This document shows positions 1 through 11,769 of a stretch of DNA of 64,000 nucleotides, in pieces. The stretch is from Phoenix dactylifera. Lineage: Eukaryota; Streptophyta; Magnoliopsida; Arecales; Arecaceae. Below the pieces are notes generated by a model, which had not been told where the DNA came from, searched no databases, and saw only the letters and a list, made by a program, of their open reading frames with translations. The first letter of the stretch is position 1. Each line of letters opens with the position of its first letter. Location of the stretch: NCBI RefSeq assembly GCF_009389715.1, contig NC_052395.1, forward strand, positions 24,043,482-24,107,481, given 5' to 3'. A program made the position numbers and the translations under genes.

Positions 1-335
1 CCGCCAAAAGTTGTTTTACCAATGGATCTCTACTTCCTACCTCCCCTTGATCATCAACTCTCTGCCTGTCTGCTGGAGGAGATTTTTCTCTTTGGGGCTC
101 GATATGTGTGGAACCCGCATCCAATGCTATATCTGGCTCCATCCTCCTTCCAAGACGAGCAGATCCTCTCCTTGGAGGTATTCTTTATATATCTACATAC
201 TGAGTCATAAAATGCTTTACTAAATTGTAAATGACCCAGCAAATAGCATAAAAAAAAATCCTATGCTCCACAGTATAATCCTATACTTAATCCTGACTCA
301 CCCTATTGCTCCGACAGGACTCTTGTTTAACCTTT
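1..335 (-). other. Possible leader of a minus-strand LTR retrotransposon
   Basis: No convincing gene. Its right edge is a motif matching a reversed initiator-tRNA primer-binding site, followed by an LTR-like start. If that reading is right, this stretch is untranslated leader of a minus-strand element whose body lies left of the window. The short open frames here overlap on both strands and match no family I know. Confidence 0.3.
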
Positions 336-347
336 GCTCTGATACCA
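336..347 (-). other. Primer-binding-site-like motif (initiator tRNA-Met)
   Basis: The plus strand reads gctctgatacca, the reverse complement of TGGTATCAGAGC, the usual plant LTR-retrotransposon primer-binding site matching the 3' end of initiator tRNA-Met. It lies 5 bases before an LTR-like TGTCACGACC terminus. Confidence 0.55.
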
Positions 348-352
348 AGTTT

Positions 353-3300
353 TGTCACGACCCCCGCCCCGTTCCCGGCGGGCCGCCGCGACGGTCCTAG
401 GGTGCGGGTAGGCATAAGGTCACCAGCCACCACGTAGAACCTTACTACCTATCAATCATCCATAAATTCTGAAAAAAATTTGGCATGATGCATGCACAAA
501 ATGATCACCTTTCCTATGGTGACCTGTCAGGATTATCTCAATACATACAACAACACTACCTGTCAGAGCAGCAATCACATAATCTGTCACATAATAAACC
601 TGGACAATATATAGTAATATATTATCACAGGCACACAACTGATCTGCACACATATATATATACCTACTTTCCAATCCATCCATGATCAACCCATATCCAC
701 AACAGGATCTATGACTGTAACTATGCACTATATACAATAGAAGGTTTATAATATACCAAAAGGTATAAACCTCTATCTACATTATACTATACTATGGAGC
801 GGCACAGCTAGCAGGCAACCTCTAACCCTGCTCCTCTCTATACAATACCTGCCCTGCAATCAAAAACACCAAACTGGGGAGTGAGTATATGAATACTCAG
901 TGAGTGGAGTAGAGAGTACTATGCACATGAGACAGAATATAATCATGGCTCGAGATGAAATCTTAAGATCAATAACAAGATGAACATGATCTCAACATAG
1001 AGAATATGGAGTAAATCATCAATATCACCACAATCAATATCAACTCATCTAAAGCATATATGGAATAATCAAGTAAACATATATGCTACTCATGAATATG
1101 CTCAACAGATCATAATGCTGGAACATACAAATCAGGTGTCAATATGCTGAATCATCGATAAATAGCTATCGGGAGGTGGGTCTTACGCCCCAGGCGAACC
1201 ACAGCAACTCCCTACTGCCATATGCATACATAGAATATGACACCACACCAATATGTAAATCAGGGTGTCAATGTGCGAAATCATCACTAGACAGCTGTCG
1301 GGAGGTGGGCTTTACGCCCCAGGCGAACCAGCAACAACTCCCCACTATCACATGCATATGCAGGATAAGACACCATACTGATAATGTAAATGCTGGCCAG
1401 TATCCAGAACAGAAATCCATCTCACATCTATATACTAAACGGCACCTCGCGGGAATTCTATATCCGCGGAAAGCCATACTGCACCTCGCGGGGTCTTACT
1501 ATGTCCGGCGGCAAGCAGAATATAAGTCATAGGACCGGCCGATCCTACGCCTAGGACCGTGTCCCTCCTAGGAAGGGACTGGGCTCCGCCCACCCAGAAG
1601 GCTACTATGTGTACACAGGCCGATGTTCAACCCCCATCGACTATAGGTGTCCTGCAGATACTGCCAAGCCATGCATAAATGCCATAATGCACTCTTCCAA
1701 TACTCTACTAAAAAGGAGTATGATCAAGACTACCACTCACTCGACTCCGACCCAATCATAAACTAACATCAGGGTTGGGAGTGAGGGGTCAAGGGTGTGC
1801 AATGCAACTCAATATACCATGAGAAGGGCTCTACAAGTCTTTGAAATGGAGGAAATGAAATCAATTTACAAAAGAAGTCATTTCACAATTTGGAACCCAT
1901 TTAATTACTCATCTACCCCTCATAATTCCTCTTAATGTTCCCTCAAATGCATGTACAGAATAATCAAGCATGGAGAACAAAACATAGAGGAATCTACCAC
2001 AATATCAATCAATAAGTCAGGTGGAATCAAGTCACACTTGGCAACATTCATGAAAATGAATAAGGAATGTGCTCATGGTGCAAAGTACAAACTCCCACTC
2101 ACCTGTCAATCTGGCACAGCCCTGATACGCCTCCAAAAATCTACAGCTGGCAGTGGAAAACTTCTTCCTTTTGTTCCCTAGCTTCTTGCCCAACTGATAC
2201 ATGCATTTACAATATATTTAGTTTTGTATCAAGGGCTATAATCTACGTGACAATTATAATATAGAAAACTTTAATTGATTCAACTCCCCCGTTTCCTAAA
2301 TCTTTTCTTTTCTTTCTCTTTTTCTTTTTCTATTAATTAACTCATCATTTATGTATATTAGGGACTCCCTTGCACGAGTACAAGGTCTCCCTTAGCCTAA
2401 TCTAGGCTTAATACCCTATTATGGATGAACAGTAACTCGGACCGACAGCGGGTTATTTCATCCCGGTTTTGGTCCACTTTCCAAACTCTAAATTTTATGA
2501 AATTTATATCCAATGTTTTACACTCATTGGGGTTTCCAAAAGGGTAACATGCATCCTCATCGGAGGCCGATTGACCCCCAAAATAATTCACCGAAGTTGG
2601 AACTTCGATACAGTTTTTCCGTAGTGCCGGAAAAATTTGTCGAAATCCGATTCTTCCTCTTTTAACCACCTCTACGACCCTTATCTGACCCCTCTAGACT
2701 ACATCCACCCTTTGTATAACCTAATATCATCAAAAGACTAGATAGGGATGGATATTTACCTTTTTCTTTTTGGAAATCGAGGTTCTTGCGTAGGGAAAAA
2801 GGAGATCTACGTTTTTTCCTTCAGCTGGCAATGCAACCGGGATCTTCTTCCTTTCCCTTTTCTTCTTTTTCTTCCTCTTTCTTTCTTCCTTTCCTTTCCA
2901 CTTCTTCTTTTTTTTTCCTCTCTGTTGTCGTCTGAGAACCCTCCCCCTCTCCTCTCTGTTTCACTCCCGTGAGCCAGCTCAAACCCATGATTTATGTCAC
3001 ATCAAGATACTATTCACCCTTTTTTTAATATTATTAAATTTCCATTTTGCCTCTAACACTTCAACATATCTACTGTTATGCCATTAACTTTTGATTCCTT
3101 TCCAATTTTACCCTTACCACTTCAACGCATCTACAGCTATGCCATTATCTTTTGATTCCTTACATTTTACCCCTTATATCAATTTTAAAGGACTATTCTA
3201 TCCCTTTTTATAAAAAGAAAAAAATTTGGAGTTATTTAAAAAAAAACTCAAGATCCACTGGTGAATCAAGTGGAGAAAATGGTCCACCCGGAAGTCTCTT

Positions 3301-3436
3301 AGTTGGAGTTGCTGTGTTCATATCAATGCCGGTGAGTGTTTAGCACCATATCTAGCATACATTGACAAAAATCTTATGTACTTAAGAGCTACGGATCTCA
3401 AATAAAAACCTTTTTGGTGAGGTATAGGTCATTACA
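353..3436. repeat. LTR-like block about 3.1 kb long, decayed
   Basis: The block begins TGTCACGACCCC and can be read to GGTCATTACA at 3436, which gives TG...CA ends. It has no coding capacity. Inside are a tandem duplication (1138-1390), a short tandem duplication near 3056-3170 and pyrimidine-rich tracts near 2280-2330 and 2850-2960. On the left is a reversed primer-binding-site-like motif. On the right (3439 onward) is tggtatc, a partial forward one. Orientation is therefore uncertain. It may be one long LTR or two degraded LTR pieces. No second copy is present in the window for comparison. Confidence 0.4.
1138..1390. repeat. Diverged tandem duplication, unit about 126 bp
   Basis: Two consecutive units share a core reading gctNtcgggaggtggg followed by ttacgccccaggcgaacca, near 1166 and 1292. 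They also share flanking sequence such as the atgcata and gacaccat motifs. It sits inside the LTR-like block. Confidence 0.7.
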
Positions 3437-3775
3437 AATGGTATCTTACTTAGCTCACAACCCACGTAAATGAGAAGGCACTGTAACATGGTCCCCTTTG
3501 ATGCTGGCTATAAACCACTGCTGATACTTTTATGCTTGGACGCTTTTTTTATTCAGGATACCGACACACGTGCGAAGACTTTCCCCATATGTTTAGTCAA
3601 ACATCGGTTATTTTTTTGGAGAGGTACAATAATTTGTGGTTTCTCTATGACCGGATCCCTTTCATTGCAAGGATGCTAGGGCGTGGATCAAAATGTTGAT
3701 GTGTGTGGGTTTAGTCAAACATTTGTTGTATTGCAGGACTTTTTGGCTTTCAATATGAGGAAAGTTTGCCTTTTT
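3437..3775. other. No gene seen
   Basis: AT-rich sequence between the LTR-like block and the LINE remnant. I see no coding frame with family resemblance and no clear repeat ends. Confidence 0.5.
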
Positions 3776-5690
3776 TTATAGTAGTTCCAATGCAACTTCC
3801 TTTCTCCACGGGCCTAGGTCGTTTTTAAGGTATCTCCAGCCCCACTTGGCCAGAAGGGACCGGTTCGTAAGGCATAGGTCTTTAACCCCAAGGTCTCCTT
3901 TTTCTCGACATACAGTATTCCAATTAACCTTGAAGGAGATACCACTAGATGAATGATTGATTTTTCCAAAAGAATGCTCCTCGACACTTGTCAATCCTCT
4001 TGCTCACCCAACTTGGCAGCTTGCATAAGGACATGAAATAGAGCAGAATCACCATGAGCACAGAATTAACAAGTGAGTCTGCCACCAAATAAAAGAAGTT
4101 TGCTTTTCCAATAGGATAGCTTTAATTCAATTTTTTGAATTAGAACTATCTAGTTGGTTTTGGAAGGCTTTCTAGAGGTAAGAGGGAGATCGATGTATTT
4201 TAGACGCAAACGCGAGAAGCAACAGTTAAGCCACTTTGCAAATCTCCATCCCATAGGGGAGTCTTCTATGAGACCTGAAATAGAGATTTCCTAGTAATTT
4301 ATGGAGCTATAGGATATTAGCTCAAAATAGTACAATATGACCATCAGAAGGGTAACATGATCCTTCTTGGCATGGGCAAAGATGATAATGTTGTCAATGT
4401 TTTGCAAGATCTTTGTACCTCCACATTTCCAAGGTGAGGCAAGACCTTAGATAAAGGAGAGAGCTGCCTTGTTGCGCATCTGACAAAGTGGGTTGATGGC
4501 TAGGATGAACAATAAGGGTGAGAAGGGGTCTCCTGGCCTCAAGCCACGCTTACAAGGAATCTAATTTCCAGTTTCCCCTTTAACAATCACTACAATCTTA
4601 CCATTGGATATCAGTTTCTCAACCTATGATATCCAAATTGCTGGGAAGCCTCTACTCTGAAGGAGTTTGAGAAGAAATTTAGTTTTGATTATATCGAAGG
4701 CCTTAGAGAAATCAAGCTTACATATGACTCCATCAAACTCTCTCCATTTCGAGTGGTAGATGATCTCACTGGCATGAAGAAAATTGTCAAGAATTGATCT
4801 ATTCTTGTTGTAGGACGATTGTACATGTTCAACAAGAGTTTTCATAAATGGCTGAAGATGATTTGCCGACACCTTGGAGAAGAGCTTGATAGAGCTGTGA
4901 ATTAAGCTAATTGGTCTTGAGTCGGCAGGATATTTTGCAAACTCTTTTTTGGGGATGAGAGCAAGGTAAGCAAAACCAAGTCTGGAATGATTCACGTTGC
5001 AACCATTAATTTGCTTAAACAAAGAGAAAAGGTCATGGAAAAGCCATCCGGGCCGGAACTTTTGTCTTCATCCAATTAGAAGGTTGCTTTCTTGATTTCC
5101 AGGTCCAGATTTGCGGCATTTGCCGTCGAAGGAAGGGCAAAAATCTTCCTAAAATCGTTGGAGAAAGTCGATTTAATTTCTTCTTAGTTGGAGGTGACTT
5201 GCCCAATCCAATCTACATCTGCGATCTAGTTGCATTTCTTGTAAAACTTTGCCATTTTGTGAAAGAATGCCTTGTTGTTGTCACCTTCTTTGAGCCATTT
5301 GATTTTGGATCTTTGCCTCCAGTAAACCTCTTCAACCTTGAAAGTTTTCCGTGGCTTTTTCCTAGGATCCTCATGGGTTTCTCTCTCCAAAGGTGAAAGT
5401 GGGCATTTCTCCTCTGTCTTGTCCCATTCATGAATTTGAGTGAGCAAATTGGATTTGATGTTTCTATCAGAAGCTCGAATTTCCAAGAACCATTTTTTCC
5501 AATGCCTCTTTTTTCTCTTAGCTTTAAAACGAGATTGAGAGCTGCATCCAATGAGGAGCCAACTGACTTCCGGGTAGATAGCACTTCTTTGTTGTTTGTC
5601 TCATTGGCTAGCCAATCTGTCAAGTTTGAAGAAGCTTTTTTTGAATTGAGGCAGGCAGGGAGAAAGTGAGGCTGATAGGTGCATGGTCAG
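3776..5690 (-). pseudogene. Decayed LINE (non-LTR retrotransposon) pol fragment
   Basis: Three minus-strand blocks appear in the order expected of a plant L1-type LINE. At 5226-5620 is the linker before reverse transcriptase, with the hallmark YWRQRSKIKWLKEGDNN, split over two frames. At 4624-5022 is reverse transcriptase, with RPISLIHSSIKLFSK and the first catalytic region LDFSKAFD. At 3776-3994 is the C-terminal region with GDLGVKDL, LLAKWGWRYLK and WRKEV. Between them the frame is broken by stops and shifts, and the YADD active-site region is missing or unreadable. A proper LINE pol exceeds 1,000 residues, so this is an inactive remnant. Its upstream end (about 5480-5690) lies in the inverted duplication and recurs at 28240-28440. 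Confidence 0.85.
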
Positions 5691-6040
5691 AACAAGATGA
5701 TGCCATTCCATAGAAATAAGAAATGAGCAGTCAATTTTTGCCATTATGGGGTTCTCCCACCATTAATTGGTTAGCCATATGTTACAGATTTACATAACTT
5801 TGGCTCCTTTATTTACGTGATGGAATCAAAAGGATGATTATATAATTAATGGATGGTTACAGTCTGCTAGTTGAATAAAATCTGGCTGGAAACAAAAAAA
5901 AAATGAAAAATCTAAAATATACAAAATGCATGACCATGATTGTAAAGAAACAAAAATTGATGAGAATAAAATCCAATTAAACTGGGCTGTGCACCTGGCA
6001 AGCTGCAGCACAATTAACTCTTCTATATGATATCTCTTTG

Positions 6041-6507
6041 GGCTCGTTTGGTTCGTGGAAAAAGAAGGGGGAAAAATGTGGTCAACGGAAAAGTAATGAG
6101 ATATCTCTTGTTTGGTTGTAGTTTTCAAAGGAGAGAGAAGGAAAAGTAGTTTCCCATAGAAATATAATTTCCACATTTCATGGAAAAGTCTTTCCCATGA
6201 GAAACATGAGAAAGTTATTTTTTCATGAGTCGAAAGTCACTCCATTTTTATTTTTTTAACAAAAAAACTCTTCAGCATTAAAGAGACATTAAATACCTAA
6301 TTTTTATTAAGGATATAATAAAAATTATATATAACTTTTCTAGAAAAGTGGAAGGCCAACCAAACATAATCACTTTGAAAGTCTGTCACTTTTTCATGAT
6401 CAACCAAATATGCCAAAAGTACTTTTTCATACATTCTTTTTCTAAAAATTTACTTTTTATAAATCATATTTATTGAAAAAAAAAACTATTTACGAGCCAA
6501 ACGAGCC
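6041..6507. mobile_element. Tourist-like MITE in the VIR upstream region
   Basis: A 467-bp non-coding segment bounded by inverted repeats, ggctcgtttggttcgt at the left and acgagccaaacgagcc at the right (15 of 16 bases pair). The ends resemble PIF/Harbinger Tourist elements. T-rich flanks fit a 3-bp target duplication. The duplicated locus at 27880-27900 has the flanking sequence joined without the element, which is an empty site and shows that 6041-6507 is an insertion. Confidence 0.8.
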
Positions 6508-7348
6508 TTTTAGTTCATCCGTGAAATCTTCTAGAATATGTCGCCGCAATCTTCTCTTCGGCAGTCTTAGGAGTGACTCCTGGCCATGATAGTTCAACTT
6601 GAAGTTCTTTGCGTGAAGGAATCAGTGCCTGGATATAAAAATCTTGTTTAGTTCTTCCAATTACGTGTCCTCTCTAGATCCTCTCGCCATTGCACGGCCA
6701 ATGACGGTTTGACAGGTCACGTATTATCCATCTACTAACTAACCAGGGCTTTGTAAATTCATAGTGGCACGTGTCCAGGAGATCCATCCAGTGCAAGTCA
6801 CCCATCATCCTCGTACGGTCGAACAGGAGGCCAAAAATTTTGGGCCTGTCAAGCGATCGGATTGGATTCGACCAATATTTGCATCCATCAATATTTAATG
6901 CAATTACTTCCAAAATTTCTCAAGACGGAAAACTTGGAAATACCCTTCAAATGGAAATCACTGCACTTATATAGGGATTACACAAGCATCTACGGCACTT
7001 GCTGAATTGAGAAAGAAGTGCTACAGAAAGAGGTCAAATCATGCACAGTGAATAAGCTTTGTGGCATCAAATGGTCCCGTCTTTATGAAGGATTGTCCTG
7101 GCTGGGCTGGCTTTAATTTGCCATCTCGGGTAAGAATTGTAAAGTTGTACGGTTAGAATTGATATATTGACGGCTGCGGTAGGTATTCCTCTGCATCTTC
7201 TCTTGTTAGCTAAAATTATAAGAATATTTTGCATAAATTATTTAAGTGCATCTTGAGTTGCCCACATTATGATATGATTACATTTTGATGGTATAATTTG
7301 TTCAAATGGATTTAAATCTAGCATAAGACAGTTTAATTATAAGGAGGC

Positions 7349-7552
7349 ATTGGACTAGCCATATTGGTTGTGGACAGTCGATCATGGCTAGAAACATGAT
7401 GTGCGAATAGCCAACTACAAACAGCCAGCCACATGCAAGAATATGACGTGTGGATAGACAACCATGAACCGAAATATATTATATGAGTAGCCAGGTACGA
7501 ACGTAATATGAGTCATCAGTTATGAGCATAAGCATGGTGTGGCTAGTCCAAT
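7349..7552. repeat. 204-bp segment bounded by perfect 13-bp inverted repeats in the VIR promoter
   Basis: attggactagcca at 7349-7361 is the exact reverse complement of tggctagtccaat at 7540-7552. The interior holds further copies of short motifs such as gtagcca and catg. It ends about 50 bp upstream of the TATA box. It could be a small MITE. The right repeat is still recognisable in the duplicate near 23550. Confidence 0.65.
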
Positions 7553-7604
7553 ACCTACAAGATGGTTGGACATTTCGGGATTGTCTATGCTGTATTTGGG
7601 TTCT

Positions 7605-7611
7605 TATAAAG
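7605..7611 (+). promoter_or_regulatory. Likely TATA box of VIR
   Basis: TATAAAG 92 bp upstream of the ATG predicts transcription start near 7637 and a leader of about 60 nt. The equivalent bases in the broken duplicate near 23494 read tattaag, so the box is lost there. Confidence 0.6.
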
Positions 7612-7696
7612 CATCATCGCGACCATGAAATAGCACACATTCACCGAGTAACTTACCACTTGAAATTGCAGCGTATAAGCTAAAGTTTTGGCCTCA

Positions 7697-9150
7697 ATGG
7701 GTAATTTGCGTGCCGAAGTCCAACGTCCCGGTGTTCGCAAAGGTGCATGGACTGAAGAGGAGGACAGGCTTCTAAGGAAGTGCATTGAGATATATGGCGA
7801 AGGGAACTGGCGCCATGTTCCCGAAAGGGCAGGTAAGCGACTCCTTATAGAGAGTGGAGTCTTTTATCATTCTTAAGCTTACTCTGCTTTTGTGGGTTTG
7901 AAGGCCTCAGAAGGTGCCGAAAGAGCTGCCGATTGCGTTGGTTGAACTATCTCTGCCCCAGGATCAACAGGGAGAAATTTTCTGAGGAAGAAACAGATCT
8001 TATCATTAGGCTTCATAAGATCTTGGGCAACAGGTAACAACAGACTATAAAGATTGCCTTGGTTACAGTGACCATGTATTTGTTTTCTATCAAGCGATTC
8101 CAAAAGTTTCGCTTCCCTTACCTTCATATTCCTTACCTGAGATAGTATAAGAAAATAACTACGAGATCATTCATTGTATACATGTTTCTTTTAGTGCAGC
8201 TGTCAGCTCTCGTGGTTGGCACCTCTCTCCTAAGGAGTTGTCTTTATGGCATATAAAGTTCAAATCGTAAATAAAGTTAGTTTTCAAAAAAATACGAAAA
8301 GATATGATATGTTTAAAACATTATGCATTTTTAAAATTCTCGCATCTCTTCAGTTTTCCAAATAAAGTCTATAAAAACACTTCTCTAGGATTAATTCAAA
8401 AAAACAATCTGATCATTTTCTTTTTTACTGGTACTCTGTCTTCTGAGGATTAATTCAATGGTACTCTTTCTCACTGATAATTTGAGCAAACGAAACCTTG
8501 CTCCAAAATTCAGACAAAGGGGCTGCTCATAAAATTCCTTAAGGAAAACTGCAACAAATCACCTTCTAAAAAAAGGAACCAATGCATTTAAACCTGTACA
8601 GAGGAAATAGTTTTTTGGGCCTAAAGAAAATAAGTGATAACATCAACACATCTTCAGTCTATTTTTTCCGTACAATTTTTTTGGAATCTCCATCCTCATT
8701 TTTTCATTCAATTGTATCTTTGATTTCATTCTTGAGATCTTTCCACTTACTCCAAATGCAATGGGGTATGCAACCACTGGGCTCTAGCAATATTTGCTGT
8801 GTAGAGATGTTCGTGTGCCGTACTTTTCCTGAATCTCTCGTCCTGCAAGGGACCCTCTCGTCACAGTTGCAAACAATTCAACTAATGAGCCCTGAATTCG
8901 GTCAATCAGGTGGTCAACAATTGCAGGTAGGCTTCCAGGCAGGACAGCAAATGACATCAAGAACTACTGGAATTCTCAGCTGAGCAAGAAAGTAGAAGTT
9001 GAAAACAAGAAGGCGGAGCCCAGTGCTGATGCCAAAGTAATTAAGCCACAGCCATGGAGAGTACCGTTGCAGTGGATTTGGTCAGGAGATCAACAATCAT
9101 GTGGAAGTCAGCACCAGCAAGAAAAGTTTGGCATACCAGTGTTAGAATAA
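7697..9150 (+). CDS. VIR: R2R3-MYB anthocyanin regulator, truncated by an insertion (VIRESCENS-like)
   Basis: Transcription factor of the plant R2R3-MYB family, anthocyanin (subgroup 6) type, predicted nuclear. Exons: 7697-7832, 7904-8033 and 8910 to the insertion at 9140. Both introns sit at standard R2R3-MYB positions with GT-AG ends (phases 1 and 2). R2 starts at [15 protein letters not shown] and contains [14 protein letters not shown]3 contains [26 protein letters not shown] resembles the subgroup-6 KPRPR motif. The original exon 3 ran to 21069, for about 233 residues. Now four codons into the Copia LTR a TAA at 9148-9150 ends the protein at 168 residues, without the acidic, Trp-rich C-terminus. 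The ATG is intact and preferred over the upstream TTG. In the bHLH-contact motif two conserved leucines are Ile and Thr. The VIR name rests on family features plus the insertion; I could not align it. Confidence 0.88.
9135..9139. repeat. Target-site duplication of the Copia element (left copy)
   Basis: ACCAG immediately before the left LTR equals ACCAG at 20859-20863 immediately after the right LTR. The duplication lies in MYB exon 3, and removing the element with one copy restores the frame. Confidence 0.95.
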
Positions 9151-9610
9151 TTTCAAAATATGGGCTTACACTAATTGCGTATTTTTATTTTATAAAACGG
9201 GTTAGACGTATGGCTCAGAATGGTACTATGGTTAAGCCCAATATGATGTGTGATTATTTTATTTTATGGGCTTTAGTGCATCTTGGATGTATAGGATTGA
9301 GTCCTATTTAATGTGGTAATTTTAGTATGTAGGCCAGGAAACCCAATTAGGATTTTGGAGCCTTTAATGGGAAAGCTCTCTTATATTTCCTATATAATGG
9401 CTAGGTCCCCCTCTCCTCTCCATATGGTTGATAGCTTGCCCCATTTACGGCTATCTTTTATGAGGAGCAAGGAAGGGAAGATCCAGCCGCTATTATTCCA
9501 GGTGATTGAAGAACGTATTCAATATGTCTTCTGCAGGTATATCTCTCAAACTTGAATACTGTATTATTGTGATTCTGAATCTTAGCATGTTATCATTTTT
9601 ATAATTAACA
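9140..9610 (+). repeat. Copia 5' LTR
   Basis: 471 bp, begins TGTTAGAATAATTTC and ends aattaaca. The first bases supply the premature stop to the MYB frame. Same length as the 3' copy with about 4.7 percent difference. Confidence 0.95.
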
Positions 9611-9629
9611 TTTGGTTAAGGAATTTTAT

Positions 9630-9795
9630 TTCTGGACTGAAAGTTGTTGATTCCATCTCGAGACCAATTACCATCTACTGTGATAATAGTGCAGCCGTGT
9701 TCTTTTCAAAGAATAACAAGAGTTCTGGTGGCTCTAAGCATATAGACATCAAGTACTTGGTAGTCAGAGTTAAAGTTAAAGAAGGGCAGACAAAA
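9630..9795 (+). pseudogene. Copia RNase H, N-terminal part
   Basis: Open plus-strand frame resembling the RNase H of plant Copia polyproteins: RPITIYCDNSAAV, then SGGSKHIDIKY. The DNSAA and KHIDI motifs are typical. It is interrupted after EGQTK by the CACTA end at 9796 and continues at 19660. Confidence 0.85.
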
Positions 9796-9814
9796 CACTA
9801 CAAGAAAATACATA

Positions 9815-10160
9815 TTCAGCGACTAAGATTCTAGTCGCCGAATAACCATATTTGGTCGCCGAAATCTTTTCGCGACTAGCATACCCTTCGTCGCCGAACC
9901 TTAGTCAGTGAAAGATTTTGGCGACCAATATTGTGTGGTTACCTAAGGTACACCAACAACGACCAACGTTTGGTTGCCGAAGAAAATTATCAGCGACCAA
10001 ATCTGTTGTCGCTAATTTCAACGCCGACCAAATAGTTGGTCGTGGAAGGTTTGTCTTCCGCTACCAAAACAATGGTCACTGAATGTCTATCTTCCCCTAC
10101 CAATAGTTTGGTCGCAGAATGTATTGGAATGCATTGGCAACAAACATTTTTTAGTGGCAG
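9815..10160. repeat. CACTA left subterminal repeats
   Basis: Many short copies of tagtcgccga, gcgacca and ttggtcgc in both orientations over about 340 bp next to the terminus. In CACTA elements such motifs bind the transposase. Confidence 0.8.
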
Positions 10161-11764
10161 AAAGTATTAACCTGTATTTAATTAACAATTCAAATTATAA
10201 GCTTAATATTTATTTTTGGGCTCGTTCCAAATCCTGTACAACCAACACAGCCTAAGCCTATCCAATATCCATATTGCACGATACATTTGCTCATCCAAAT
10301 AGAAATATACACAATGTTGGAGAATCCATAATCATTCATTATAAATATCATCATCTAAAAGTCTAAAGTCAAGCATACCTATATATTAACCATACATCAA
10401 AATGTTTCATCCATACCATATGTTAAGGTGATAATCATCACCAAACATATCAAAATGTAAATTAAAAATCCCAAAATATCTGATCTTGCTATTCATCCAA
10501 ACAACCATCATGTAGACAAAAATATTCTTATACCAAAAACTGGATTCTGCTTGTAGACAACTCCACCATGACCATCTGAACAAAAGCTATCCATGTACTA
10601 GAAACTAGATTTGACATGCTCATAACTCCACCATGTATTTGAGAAAGCAAAAAAGAATACACAATCAATAACCACATATGAAAAATAATAAACTAAAATT
10701 CAAGTATAAGTTCACAATGACATTTCGCTTAATTTGGTCCAAATCTCTAAATAACCTACATAATATAAATGAGAATACATACCAACGAGTATTTGTACCA
10801 CTACTTGAATACATAAACCCCTCCTCACAAAACCACTCTCATACGCACACAAATAGCACCATATCTATTCCACAAGTATTAACCTTGATAAGAAAATTGT
10901 GCAAGAAACAGCCAGGTGATGATCAAAGTTAAGCTGCAGATTTAAGAAATAAACTTGAAAGGAAAAGAACATGATATCAGATTATAAAGGAAGCGAGCAT
11001 AAATGATTAAAACTGATCTGCATCGTAGGCACCAAAATGCACATTTCTTAAGTTAATAAATGGAAACAATTGTCCATAACAAATGGAAGCTATTGTAAGT
11101 AACAGAACTGGTATCAAGCTGTTTCCAGAGCAAATTGACTCGTTTTCCCTTGACAGGTGAGTGAAACAGACATTTTATTGCTAATCTGCCCCTCACAAGT
11201 CTGGATATAATAAAATATCCTGATTTAAAAAGAATGGAGTTCAATTGAAACATCAATGAGTGATGATGTCCTAAGCAGGCGTGACATTGAGGTCAAATTA
11301 ACCAATATCTACATTCTGCAATATGCTCAAAAAGAAGACGGACAAATTTTGGAATGGATACAAGAGAATACTAGCATTCATCTCAAATTCATGGATTGGT
11401 TTGTATCTTGCTTACCAATCTGCCCCTTTCATGTCTGAATAAATAAAATGTTCTGATTTAGAGCCTAAATCTCGATTAAAGCATCAATCAATGATAATGT
11501 CCTGAGCAGACACAACAATAAGGTCATATTGGCCTATCTTTACATTCTGCACTAGTGTTTCCCCCTTCAAGTATGAGCTTTAGTAAATCTTGAAATGGGG
11601 ACCAAGGAAAACTAGCGATCATCTCACATTCAGGTATCCTGCTTGCCCCCTTCTATCCAAAATCAAGGTAGCTAAGCCTACCAACAATACATGTACCAGT
11701 TTCTACCTTCTCTGAAAGGAAGCTACCCATCATAAGTTTCATTAGTCCACCTCATTGGCCATGC
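10161..11764. other. CACTA interior without a gene; contains a diverged tandem duplication
   Basis: AT-rich, with no family-like coding frame. A unit of about 240 bp occurs twice, near 11174-11400 and 11420-11640. Both copies share aatctgcccct, ctgattta, aatgatgtcct-like text, acattctgca and actagc-atctca blocks. This could be captured intron, for example from TOC75, or ordinary CACTA filler. Confidence 0.5.
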
Positions 11765-11769
11765 CCCGC

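Larger units (their letters stand above)
5480..7940 (+). repeat. Inverted duplication, arm A (VIR promoter side)
   Basis: This stretch recurs in reverse orientation as scattered blocks between 23171 and 28440. Blocks I could align by eye include the LINE end (5580-5700 with 28215-28430), the stretch holding ccaaagttatgtaaat in reverse (5745-6040 with 27930-28180), the stretch after the MITE (6508-6640 with 27760-27880), and the MYB promoter, exon 1, intron 1 and start of exon 2 (7545-7930 with 23171-23545). Identity looks like roughly 80-90 percent within blocks. Arm A contains a MITE that arm B lacks. Confidence 0.85.

Noticed and set aside
7688-7696. Start of the MYB at the upstream in-frame TTG
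   Set aside because: Not an ATG; the ATG at 7697 precedes the MYB domain at a usual distance and is shared with the duplicate.
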